This document shows, piece by piece, positions 10,909 to 20,655 of a DNA stretch of 26,220 bases (position 1 is the first letter of the stretch; each line of letters starts with the position of its first letter). Origin of the DNA: Apostichopus parvimensis (taxonomy: Eukaryota; Echinodermata; Holothuroidea; Aspidochirotida; Stichopodidae); NCBI GenBank assembly GCA_000934455.1, contig KN884858.1:39011-65230 (forward strand), in the 5' to 3' direction. The notes beneath the pieces were generated by a model. It ran no database searches and was not told the origin of the DNA. It worked only from the letters and a program-made list of their open reading frames with translations. Position numbers and translations under genes: made by a program.

Positions 10909-13640
10909 GTAAAGTAAAAAACAACAGAAATGATGCATTCTGGGCAATTATTGAGGATGTCTTTTGAATATTAATCTTCCCTTCAGACTATGTAAAGTAG
11001 CAAAGGGTGTTGAATCTGAAGATTCGTTTAACGATGCAATACATCTGCACTAAATTGCTTGTAAGATCACTGTTCAACAAAGTAACCAATGGATTTGTAG
11101 TTGATATAATGTTGTTTGGTATAAAATCCAAAATAACTGGGTATGAAACTATGTTCGAATCAAATGGAATTCTTAGTTACTGATTTACAGTAGGGGGAGG
11201 GGGGAAGTGGGGGTGGGCTTAACTGCTATGAGCTACTTTTAGTAATGGATACTACACTAATAATAGAATAAATTTGTCCTCGAGGTTCAGGCACCCACTT
11301 GTGGTTTACTGTAAATTGTTAGTTCTCAGAGTAACACTTGCATGCTTGGAACTAAAAAGGACTATAAAGTGAAGCAAAAAGGGGAGCATCTCTTCATGGA
11401 ACAGTAGGATGAGAAAAACTACAATATCTTTCATAGCTTGTCACGATGAAAACTTGGGAAGAACAAAAAATAATTGTCATAAAGTTATAAATAGAACTCA
11501 AATAGCTCTATCCAGAACTGCTTAAAAAGTTTAATTTTAGTATTTGAAACTTTGTGATAGTTTTGTCACATGTTCAGTAGGTACAGTAGCTACTCTTGTG
11601 TCCTCTCACACTGTGGACAGTATACTCTCTACAAATGGTACTCTCATTGCAGACCCTTTAAAAATTGATCAGGTTATTGTTTAACAATTCGTATACAGTA
11701 GTAGTTCAGAGTTTACACATGTTTTTCCAAAGCCCTGGAATTATGGAGTTTGCACAACTACTGCGAATACCTTCTTTTCAAAATCAAAACATCACCTGCT
11801 GTTAAAAATATCAAACTCTTGTAGTGTGGGGGCGTACAGACAGTGGAGGTATAGATGTGTCGACCATTGTAATCAAATGTTTAATACCACGGGTTACATG
11901 TCTATCTGAAATAGTACACAGAGTAATATTAAGCTATTGAAATTTTGCCTCTTTCGTAGTCCAAAGGGTATATATCAGACCTTGCGAATTGCCACCCGAA
12001 ATGAGTTTAAGAGTCGGAATTTCAATCAGGATGCAGCTAAGAGGATGTTATCAGCGCTGAACTGTCAATAGGGTGGCCACCTTCATGTACAGTACTTTAC
12101 TGTATGTAATACTACTAATTAGAAATGAGCATGCGTACATTCAGTAGTATGGTGTCTGGAATACCGTAGTACATGGATGATTCACAATACGGTACGTTAA
12201 CTTTCACAGATCTATGGCTATATTGAAATTCTCCATTCTAATTGGCTTAGGATGTGTCACAAGATCATGTGATTTAGCATGAAGCCACCCTTGGTAGTTA
12301 AAAAGGCTTCATACTGTTTGTTGCTGTTGCTAGGCAACCTTATCAATACTATAGTTGTAAACATTTGCTGCTGAGATCACATCACAGAAAGCTGATTGTT
12401 CTGTGAAACCGACAGCCTTTCCATGTTGTACTTTAGATGTCTGGAATCAATTGACAAAACAACCCAAAAATTGACATAGGAGAATTTTATTTATTTTACT
12501 GAATTAATGATGTCTGTTTACAGAGTTGAGTGAGACTTAAAGTTTAGGATAACTATATTTGTATTAATTTCTAGAATTTCGAGGTCTACTGTGTACACTT
12601 AAGTCTTGTATGAAAATTGTTGGGGAAAGAGTGGTGGGGGAGGGGGGAACTATGAAAAGTTTTTAGAATTAGAGCTATAGCAATTTGAAATGGTCTCTGT
12701 ACTCAAACTGGATTTATCTCAAGTGCTACTGTAAATCACAAGAAGTGAAAGTTAAAAGTATAACCAACCCTAAAATTACAGTAACCTATTGGTTCTGTAT
12801 ATATTTACTGAAAAAGAGCTTTGGTATGCTAAAAATAAAAAATTAAAATTTTGCCAGCAAAGGGAAAAAGTGAAGCTTTGCAGGAGAGGAATGCTAATAC
12901 ATTTTTCACAATTCTGTAAACAGTACCCTGAAATATTGACTTTTTTCCTTTCTGCAAAAATTTCATGTTTCATGTTCACATAGAGACATGATTGGTGTCA
13001 TACTTTTGTTAATTGTAGATGATGATATTGCTTTAACTCAGGTTGTTCTGCTCAAGACATAATAAATTACACAACGTGAACACTAGTCTTACAAAAAGGT
13101 TTATGTCTCATAGAGTAGGACAGGACATGTACTGTACACATTAGCAACTTTTTTGTTTGTTTGAAATGCATTTTTATGTGGTGACTGAACCCATTTATCA
13201 TGCAAAAACATTGTTTGCTTCAAAATTAGTCAATGTACAGTAATCAATAGAAACTAGACAGATTTGATTCAGCATTTTTCTGAATGGAATGTCTCGATTC
13301 CTCATCCATATTAATACAAACTGTGTACAGGATTAAGACTAAGTACACCACAACAGCAAAATGGTAAACATGGTAAACTGTTTCTGGAGATGCAGTAGCC
13401 TATTAAACCTGGACTGATCTTGATGTGACGTGATTTGACGTAATGTGATGTGATATGACGTAATGTGACTTAATGTGATGTGATACCTACAGTACATTGC
13501 GTCATGTACGTACAATACAGTATGATGCAATGCTGTTCTATATGTGCTTGTAGTCACCATCTGAGTATAGGTGTTCATAACATGCGTGTCAAACCGTTAC
13601 GTCACTTTGCTCTAACTGTCATTCTCTGTTGATGATACAG
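10909..13640 (+). other. RNF180 intron between central and RING exons
   Basis: A 2.7-kb intron with GTAAAG donor and GATGATACAG acceptor; the junction is phase 0. It contains G-rich runs near 11190-11215 and 12633-12650, frequent TACWGTA motifs, and a short degenerate array of TGATGTGA/TGACGTAATG words at 13420-13486. No other gene was seen inside. Confidence 0.85.
13420..13486. repeat. Short degenerate TGATGTGA/TGACGTAA array
   Basis: About seven copies of a 10-bp word of the type TGATGTGACG, TGATTTGACG, TAATGTGATG, TGATATGACG. The sequence TGACGTAA, a CRE-like word, arises twice. It lies 150 bp upstream of the RING exon and is probably a simple microsatellite. Confidence 0.7.
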
Positions 13641-13875
13641 GGCATTCCACCATCCAAATTTGAAGAGGTGACTGGACTCTCACTCGGAGAGAAGACTGTG
13701 CAAGAGTATACCGTCTGTGCTGTGTGTCTGGATCTGTTCTTCAACCCGAGGGCTTGTTCCCCTTGTGGACATCTTTTCTGCGAGCAGTGCCTGCGACAGC
13801 TGAAGAGGTTTCACCCGACGTCTACACCATGTCCACTTTGTAGGACTGTCATCCAAGTTACCATTCCACACGAGA
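13641..13875 (+). CDS. RNF180: RNF180 RING-finger exon
   Basis: This 78-codon exon (plus one base) encodes the catalytic RING-HC domain that recruits the E2. The zinc ligands are all present, counted within the exon: C26, C29, C42, H44, C47, C50, C64, C67 (C3HC4). The sequence [20 protein letters not shown] and the later [11 protein letters not shown] closely track vertebrate RNF180. The acceptor is GATGATACAG|GGC. The donor is GAGA|GTAAGTC, leaving phase 1; the split codon A|GT makes Ser with the next exon, which restores homology. The donor GTAAGT is also the first unit of the 36/37-bp minisatellite that follows. Without splicing the frame runs into a TAA at 13950. Confidence 0.97.
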
Positions 13876-14308
13876 GTAAGTCAGGAGAGGTTAAGGAACC
13901 AGGAAGGGGAGAGTTAGTAGGGAGAGATCATGAACTAGGAAGGGAAGAGTAAGTCGGGAGAGGTTAGGGAACCAGGGAGGGAAGAGTTAGTCAGGAGAGT
14001 TCATGAACCAGGGAGGGAAGAGTTAGTAGGGATAGTTCATGAACCAGGGAGGGAAGAGTTTGTCGGGTGAGTTTATGAACCGGGGAGGGGAGAGTAAGTC
14101 TGGAGAGGTTAAGGAACCAGGGAGGGAAGAGTTCATGAACCAAAGAGTAATCGGGAAGGGTTAATCGGGAGAGTTCACGAACCAGGGAGGGAAGAGTTAG
14201 TTGGGAGAGTTTATGAACCAGGGAGGGAAGAGTAAGTCAGGAGAGGTTAGGGAACCAGGGAGGGGAGAGTTAGTAGGGAGAGTTCATGAACCGGGGAGGA
14301 AAGAGTAT
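13873..14308. repeat. 36/37-bp minisatellite starting on the RING-exon splice donor
   Basis: About 12 head-to-tail units with two subtypes. The 37-bp type A begins AGAGTAAGTC and contains GGAGAGGTTARGGAACC. The 36-bp type B begins AGAGTTAGTM and contains GGGAGAGTTCATGAACC. The order is roughly A B A B B B A (truncated b) B-like B A B. The first A unit overlaps the end of the RING exon by three bases and supplies its GTAAGT donor at 13876-13881. Further GTAAGT sites occur at 13949-13954, 14094-14099 and 14232-14237, each preceded by AGA. The array is G/A-rich on the RNF180 sense strand and fills most of the 694-bp intron. Confidence 0.95.
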
Positions 14309-14569
14309 AATAGTACTGAAAAACAGCTCTGCACTGAACAATTCATAATTAACACAGTACTTCATATTTAATGATCTTCCTGTTTAAAAATTAGATGTGA
14401 TTACCAAAAAAGTCAAATTAAATTTTGCTTCCTTAGTTTACCTACCCCTCCCTTCCCCCCTCCCCAACATCACCTTTTAGAAAGTGAAATACTGCCAATG
14501 ATTGCAGATATTTTGAAGCCAAGTCATGACCAAATCTCTCTTCTTTCCTTTGGCACCTCTTTATGGCAG

Positions 14570-14895
14570 GTTTAAACAATGCCCTCCGAAAACTCTTCCC
14601 CGCCCAGATGAAGCAAAGACGAGAAGCGCACGGAGGAGTCAAGCAAATTCATCCTCTCCCAAGGACGCAAACCATCCCCTCCGTCTGGCTCCCTCTATTC
14701 AGCCAACAGATGACGAGGACCAGAAACCGGCGTAGAATGTTTTGGTCGCTTCAGCCAAACAGTACGCTAGACTACCACGACTTTGGACGGCTTTGGGTGC
14801 AAACGTTACGATGGAGGTTCACTGTTGCAGGGTATGGCCTATTGGCTCTCCTCTTTGTGTGTGCATGCTCAGTACTGGTCATAAACTTTGTGTGA
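14570..14895 (+). CDS. RNF180: RNF180 last coding exon with C-terminal transmembrane anchor
   Basis: The exon follows the acceptor TTTATGGCAG. After the split Ser codon it reads LNNALRKLFPAQMKQ (vertebrate ELNNATKTFF), passes through a basic linker (TRTRNRRR), then DYHDFGRLW, where vertebrates have DYLHFED. It ends with a hydrophobic segment of about 25 residues (GYGLLALLFVCACSVLVINF) directly before TGA at 14893-14895. A RING with a C-terminal membrane anchor is the defining layout of RNF180 and places the ligase on an internal membrane with the RING facing the cytosol. Total readable length is about 528 residues against about 590 in human, consistent with only the first ~75 residues being absent. 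The frame shifted by one encodes a 54-residue soluble tail ending at 14735. Confidence 0.93.
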
Positions 14896-14941
14896 TTTGT
14901 AAAAAAACAAATTATTTACTTTTATAAAACTCTGTGAGATA

Positions 14942-14947
14942 ATTAAA
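14942..14947 (+). promoter_or_regulatory. Candidate poly(A) signal ATTAAA for RNF180
   Basis: ATTAAA lies 47 nt after the RNF180 stop and is followed by a T-rich stretch. It would give a very short 3' UTR. Alternative AATAAA signals occur at 16428-16433 and 16659-16664. Which is used cannot be told from sequence. Confidence 0.35.
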
Positions 14948-15925
14948 ATACAATTTTATTGACTATAGTCTAACTGCTAGTTTTTACAAACTGTGGTTAA
15001 CAGACTCGTGTGAACTGCTGTTTAAGCTTAAAAATGTGAACTGATGCATTTCATAGGTTTCCAAAGGCGAACTGCTCGGTTTTGAATTCGTTTCGAATAA
15101 TGTAAACCAGATATATTCACTTGTTTTCAAATTTGCCCTGCTTGGGTTCCTTTGGCTCTAAATGTGAACTGATTATTGGTTTGAAACAGCAAGGGGGAAA
15201 AAATGATCATGAATTTAGGGAAATGCAAACCTAACAATAAGCACTGTCCTATTTTACAGTGTTGCTGAAAGGAAAAATATTCCTACAAAATGAGAAGGGG
15301 TTTATTCCCCCCCTCCCCACTCTTTGGGGGTCAGGCAGTTATTGTTCTTTATACATAAGACAAATACTTGATCAAGTGGTAGGTTGATGGTTTGATCCGC
15401 TTCACTGTCTGTAAAATGTGATATATATAAACCTCTGAAATGTTCATTTATTGATGACTAAAATGTTGTTAGCATAATATTATGTGTACACACAGCCAGT
15501 GTGGCATGTTTGTATTTCCATGGCTACTTTGTGTAGCTTGGAAAGCAAGGAGGGTGCTATCTGTTTGGTTCAAATTGCCAGACTTTTGTTGTTTTATCGT
15601 AATTTTATTTAAACTGTTTTAAGTTTAACGTTATATTTGATCTGCAAAAAGCACATGCTTGAAATAGCTGTGTCGTTGAAAGCTTCAAGTTTGCATTGTC
15701 TTCACCACAATCTGCTGGTTCTGTGTTGGGTGGCCTTAAGCAACTTTTATGTTTAGTCTGTCACCAAAGCAAGGGTATACACCCCCCTCCCCTTCCTTTT
15801 CAAGCCCACACAAAACACTTAAAGTGAATATTAGCACGACATTGCATGTGGACCTAATTATAGACCTTATTTACCGGCTAAATATGGCTCAGAATGTTCC
15901 ATTTCACAACCAACAATTTTTTTTC

Positions 15926-16050
15926 CTGAGGTATTGGGATCCTGGAGGATAGGGAGGACCACACCCTCCCCCCCCCCTACATTAGGGTCAGTGACAACAA
16001 CCTCAGGGCCACTCCTCCTCATTTTTAGAATCCTGAATCCACCTCTGACC
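15926..16050. repeat. Possible MITE remnant with imperfect inverted ends
   Basis: The left end reads TGAGGTATTGGGATCCTGGA. The right end, on the opposite strand, reads TCAGAGGTGGATTCAGGATT. These share GAGGT and a GGATYCNGGA core. The G/C-rich interior (CCCTCCCCCCCC) is typical of such short elements. No target-site duplication could be defined, so the boundaries are tentative. Confidence 0.3.
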
Positions 16051-16427
16051 AGGAATGATGACAATAGGCAGACTTTAAAGGTTTTTCAATGAAATATAAT
16101 TCAAATCTGAATTTTGTGGGACACAGAATTTCTCCATGAATTTGGTTGTAACCTTGATTAATATGGTTTGGGTCAGAGTGACATGAAGTTACAACCCAGT
16201 GCTACTTTTATTGTGACTGTAATATTTGTTTTTCTTTAACAAGAAAGTAGAATATAAGGTACAGTTTATCTCTTACACTTGTATGTATTCTCCTTATACT
16301 AATCAAACTTTGGAATTTAAACTACATTTTATCTCTCGTCTGCAATGTTTGTTGTTGTTGTTTCTTGGTCATAGGGAGCCCTGTTTCCTTGATAAACTAT
16401 GTGAAGGCATTTGTAACAAAACAGGGT

Positions 16428-16433
16428 AATAAA
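16428..16433 (+). promoter_or_regulatory. Candidate distal poly(A) signal AATAAA
   Basis: A canonical AATAAA followed within 10-15 nt by the T/G-rich TGTTTTCTTGG, in the + strand region downstream of RNF180. If used, the RNF180 3' UTR would be about 1.5 kb. No transcript evidence is available. Confidence 0.35.
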
Positions 16434-17280
16434 TGTTTTCTTGGAAGGAAGATTAATAGATTTTATTGTTTTTACAGCAAAATTACATCAAAGAGGGTGA
16501 AAACCTAATATTCATAAACAGCTAATCTACCGAAGAATGCAAAATGTAGGAAAATTCGACAAAATAATTAGAAAGGAAACATTAAACAGTATCATGGTAC
16601 TTTTATAGAGACCAACTCCAACCATCAGTGTAACCCAATATATGTCCTCATATCAAAGAATAAAGCCCTAATAGCTATGGCAACATAGAAGGGGGATACA
16701 TAGTCTCTAGTGTCTGATTCACCAATGGTTTTAATTTTGTGTATTAATTTATTTTTCTGTGATAGGATTTAAGTAACTTCCAAGTTTAGCATTAGCTGAT
16801 ATTCTTCAGTAGCTACTATCTACATTGAGCATAAGGGAATATAAGAGAAAACTAAAGTAGAAACTTACATTTTTATTCCTCTAATATAAAAATCCTACAC
16901 TTTTGAATTAGATCTTATTCTGGAAGAGTGGAGGGGGGGGGGGCGGGGTCATTTCTATGACATTAAGTATAAAAGATTTCTAATCAGCTCATTTCCTTTG
17001 ACCATTCTTGCGGTAACCGTTTGTCATGAGTTTTTGCAGTTTCTATTAGCGTTGTGTGATGTAGTTGAAGTCTACACTGGGTTTACGAGAATGACAAAAA
17101 TGTACAACAAGAATGAAGCAACAACAAGTTTGTTACTCAAACAATTAAATATTATAAGTCACTGCACTACTGCAGCATTATGTGCTGTACTAAATGGAAT
17201 TGTAAACAGGGAATATGTTAATATACTATGTTTTGTCTCTTATCTGTCTCCTCACAACCCCAGTTATGACTTCCGGTAGC

Positions 17281-18235
17281 CTTGTTGAAATATTTAATTT
17301 TCTGCCCCGGGAGGCACACCTTTCCTGGTGGACGTCAGTTTAGACACACTTCCTGAGTTGGTCACATTTTCTGCGCGCTCCTCAAAGCCTAAGTGCCATC
17401 TGAAAAATATTGTCAGCCCTGGATGCTAGCTCTCGAGGCAGCATCAAACCTCCCAACAGAATCCTCCTCCTCCTCCTCCTCCTCCTCCTCCTCCTCCTCC
17501 CCCTCCCCCTCCTCAGCATTCAGGTCATAAGCTTTCCTCTATCCCACCTCCAATCTATTCCCCATACCAACTGGGACTGGCTCTTTATTGTTCTGTGTTC
17601 CTGCAGAAGTCATTTCTCAGAGTCCCTGTGGATGCTGTCTCTATACATGACCTGGTTGGGACTATTATTCTCTCTCTGTACTAGCCACACATGACTCCTT
17701 TGGCACCTTTAGGTCTCCAGACCAGAGCCTTGCCATAACTTTGCTCTTCACTTTGGCTGTTTCTACTCCACACGTAGCGAGGATGACAGGAGGAATTTTC
17801 TCTTTCTTTCTCTCATCTCTCTCTCCTTCATTACTCTCCTCTATCTCTTCCTCTCCACCCATCATCTCGTTCCTGTCCTTCCCCTTCCCCCCCCTTCCCC
17901 TTGGAGATGCAATTGGGCAAGGTATTGCGTCCGGTCGGCCTTGTCACTTATTCCTTTCTCCTGTTACCCATCTTCTGCCATTGAGTAGGGGGATGACTGA
18001 ATGCACACAAAGCAAGCATGGGTCCCTCAGAGTGCAGATCTGATAACTGGGGCACAATTAGAAGGCATGCCATAATCTCCTGGGACGGAGGCAGAACAAC
18101 AAAAAGTTGGTACATTTTAAACTGGCTACTTGAAGTCATAACTGGGGTTGAGGAGACAGGTATGCTTGTCACTCGAAAATATCAAAACCCGGTTAAATCT
18201 GGGGTTTCTTAATTCCATGTTTCCCTGGACATTCT
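17281..18235. other. Pyrimidine-rich, higher-GC block of unknown nature
   Basis: This block is less AT-rich than its surroundings and lacks TACWGTA motifs. It contains the TCC microsatellite, a CTCTCT/TCCCC-rich stretch at about 17800-17905, and overlapping open frames of 60-100 codons on both strands, none with a recognisable domain. The frames are driven by low complexity. It could be an untranslated exon, a retro-inserted piece or a dispersed repeat. I cannot decide. Confidence 0.35.
17462..17514. repeat. (TCC)n microsatellite
   Basis: About 13 perfect TCC triplets followed by CCCTCCCCCTCCTC. On the + strand it produces an artificial poly-Leu run inside a 94-codon open frame, which I do not call as a gene. 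Confidence 0.97.
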
Positions 18236-20608
18236 ACTTGATTCCTGGCAGCAGGTCGAAGGAATGGAAAAAATTCATGTTGTATTTTACTTTCTATTAT
18301 AAATGAAGACGATATTGATAAGTGGATTAATATGTTTTTTTTTATTTTATTAAAAACTGAAAATTTTATAACATGATGTAAATTTTAATAATATAAATTC
18401 TTTTATTACCAATTGTTCCTTAAAGGTAACAAGTTTTCAGGAAATAAAAGTACAAAAATTATATTGTGTAGTTTCTTCCAGCTTTTCTTTGTTGCATTCT
18501 TTCAACTACATCAGTGAATCCAAACCTGGGAATAAATTACCTCTGGGGAGGTAATGAACTATTGGGGGGGGGTGAGGAGAGGGAGTAGGGGAAATATTGG
18601 CACTGCTCCAGACTACAAGAAATTATTGCAGATACTGTAGTGCTTGGCTTTTCCAAAGAAACCAAACCGAGGAAACAGAATCACTTTGGATGCATGAAGT
18701 GATTTGACTTGTTGATCCTAAGCATTATGTAATATGCAGTGATGAACTTTAGTGTACAACAACGTAACTAACAGTTAATACACCACCACCCAAGGAAATA
18801 ATGTGAACCGTTTTCCAATGGTGCTTCAGGAATATAGGAGTTAATGGGATAGGGAGAGGGTGGTTTGGTTTATAGGGGTCCCCCAAAAGTTTGGGAACCA
18901 CTGGCCTGCATGGATGGTTTGGACACTGATGAGGTCCACTTCATTTAACGATCGACTAGGAGTTACATTGAAACTACTGGCCCTTTGAAAACAGTTGGCA
19001 AATGTGTTTTTGATAAAGTGATAATCTTGCCTATTATATTGCCACCCAACAATGGCTGTAAGCTGCTAAATAAGTAACATCTTGTTACAATCATATTAAA
19101 CATCATTGATGCTTTCGAAACAATAACATTCCTTTAATATCTTTCCTATCCTTTTGAATGAGGAAGTTTGGAACCAGAAGGGAATAAATTGGATAAAAAG
19201 TTGGTATAATCCACCTATGTAATATATTCAAGGTTATCCTGCTCAAAGAGTTGACTGCAGCTTTCGGCCTGAAATGATGCTTGTAATAAATTCATTTCTC
19301 AATCTTTCTATCTGATTGATTAGTTCATTGTATATTTTTCAAGCTTGAACAAAACTCATGATGTAACGGTAAACATAGTACGGCTCGGCTGAATTTAAAT
19401 CTTCTACCTTCACAGTAAATGTAACCAATTTACTTATTTTTGAGTGGAACTGAAGCAGTAGACTTCGAATAATAACAATGATATATAAACACAATCCTTT
19501 CATTTAAACAGTCAAGGATGACCTAAAGCAAATAACTGAAGTCTGATGTTTTCTAGACCCTTAAAAACCACAGACTTCACAGTCCAGGTTATACCTCTGT
19601 ACCACTTTCAGTTTTTGAGAAATGATCCTTTCAATATCTCAGGCTCATCTATTCAAGTGGCTGGACTTCTTAGTCTAACACACAGGTTATGAGGTCAGTT
19701 CCTCGGATACAACACACACCTCGATGGGAAAGGATAACACTTTTATGGCTTCATCATAACATTAACATTCACAATGCATCATAACAAGTCAAGGCCAAGT
19801 GGTGTTCAATGTCAGCCAAGGGTACTCTGTCATTCATATGAAGTAAAAGACCATACTCATATAGATGTTGAGGTATTTGAAGTTATAAAACAAATACATT
19901 AACATTAAAAGTGAGGCTTAAACTGTCGAGCCCACAAGCCCTACATCATCAATTCTGTCCGACAGGACTATCCAGACATATTTCAGAGTGGAATACCAAT
20001 AGATACATTACTAGCTATCAAAATTCTCTTTCTTGGAATAAGGCATCTCAAGGCTTAATCCCTGCTTCAAGTCATCCTTTTAACTAAACAAATCTGTTTC
20101 TAGTAGCTGAAAAGAGGATGCAAATAAAAATATGTACCACTTCCTTTCAAGTGCATTAATTGCACCCTCCCTGCTTGCTCTGTATGCTGTAAGGGTCTGT
20201 GAGAAAACCCACCCTCGTGTGACGAATAAAGACTACAATACCTCTCTATATACAATCTAAAAGTTAAACAAATATCTTCTCTGGTGAACCGTGATATAGC
20301 ACTTAAATCTTCTTGTGCGCATCTTTCTTGCTAAAAGCACAGGTATCATCAATAATGTTGCTTACGAATTTGGTACAGTAATACATGTTAACAACACAAT
20401 GTGTATGCATTCACTCTTCGAAATATGAGACTACTTATTTGTAGACAAGTAGACAATACTATCAGACGTTCTAAATCTTGCAGATATGGAAAATCCCCAG
20501 GTCTCTTTTTTTGTTTTCGTTGTTGCTGGTATTGTCTACCCTGGGATGAAATCCAAAACAAACTCCAAGATCAACGTTCCTTTCCTACTTATCAATACAC
20601 GTGTATGA
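18236..20608. other. Intergenic stretch between the two convergent genes
   Basis: AT-rich DNA with no supported gene. Its right part should contain the 3' UTR of COMMD4 on the - strand. I saw no clear AATAAA on that strand close to the stop at 20609-20611. A G-run lies near 18565-18595, and a hAT-like terminal sequence at 18875-18903. Confidence 0.5.
18875..18903 (-). repeat. Possible hAT-type terminal inverted repeat, single end
   Basis: Read on the - strand, the piece begins CAGTGGTTCCCAAACTTTTG and continues with GGGGACCCC. CAGTGGTTCCCAAACTTT is a well-known terminal sequence of non-autonomous hAT elements in animals. I could not find the partner end or an 8-bp target duplication of the flanking GCCTGCAT, so only one end is claimed. 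Confidence 0.4.
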
Positions 20609-20655
20609 TCATTCTGTACTAAGGCTCTCCATCTGTTTCTGGATTTCCTTTAAAT
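20609..20655 (-). CDS. COMMD4: COMMD4 last coding exon
   Basis: On the - strand, after the acceptor GCTTATTTTTCAG, the exon gives AT LKEIQKQMESLSTE then TGA. The split codon G|AT makes Asp. This is the end of the COMM domain; human COMMD4 ends with a similar Leu-Lys-x-x-Gln ... Met-x-Ser-Leu tail. It is only 47 nt and easily missed by gene finders. It is separated from the preceding exon by a 1.8-kb intron that holds a hAT-type MITE. Confidence 0.93.

Larger units (their letters stand above)
14948..17280. other. RNF180 3' flank or long 3' UTR
   Basis: AT-rich DNA with no supported exon. It includes short repeats of the phrase 'GTGAACTG' near 15010-15172, C-runs near 15309-15320, G-runs at 16931-16949 and AATAAA words. 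A 93-codon open frame at 16998-17279 (+) has no recognisable domain and is not called. Confidence 0.5.

Noticed and set aside
13873-14308. CRISPR-like array
   Set aside because: Repeats are head to tail without unique spacers and lie in an animal intron; it is a minisatellite.
17410-17694. 94-codon + strand open frame with a poly-Leu run
   Set aside because: The run is the TCC microsatellite read in frame; no domain or splice context supports a gene.
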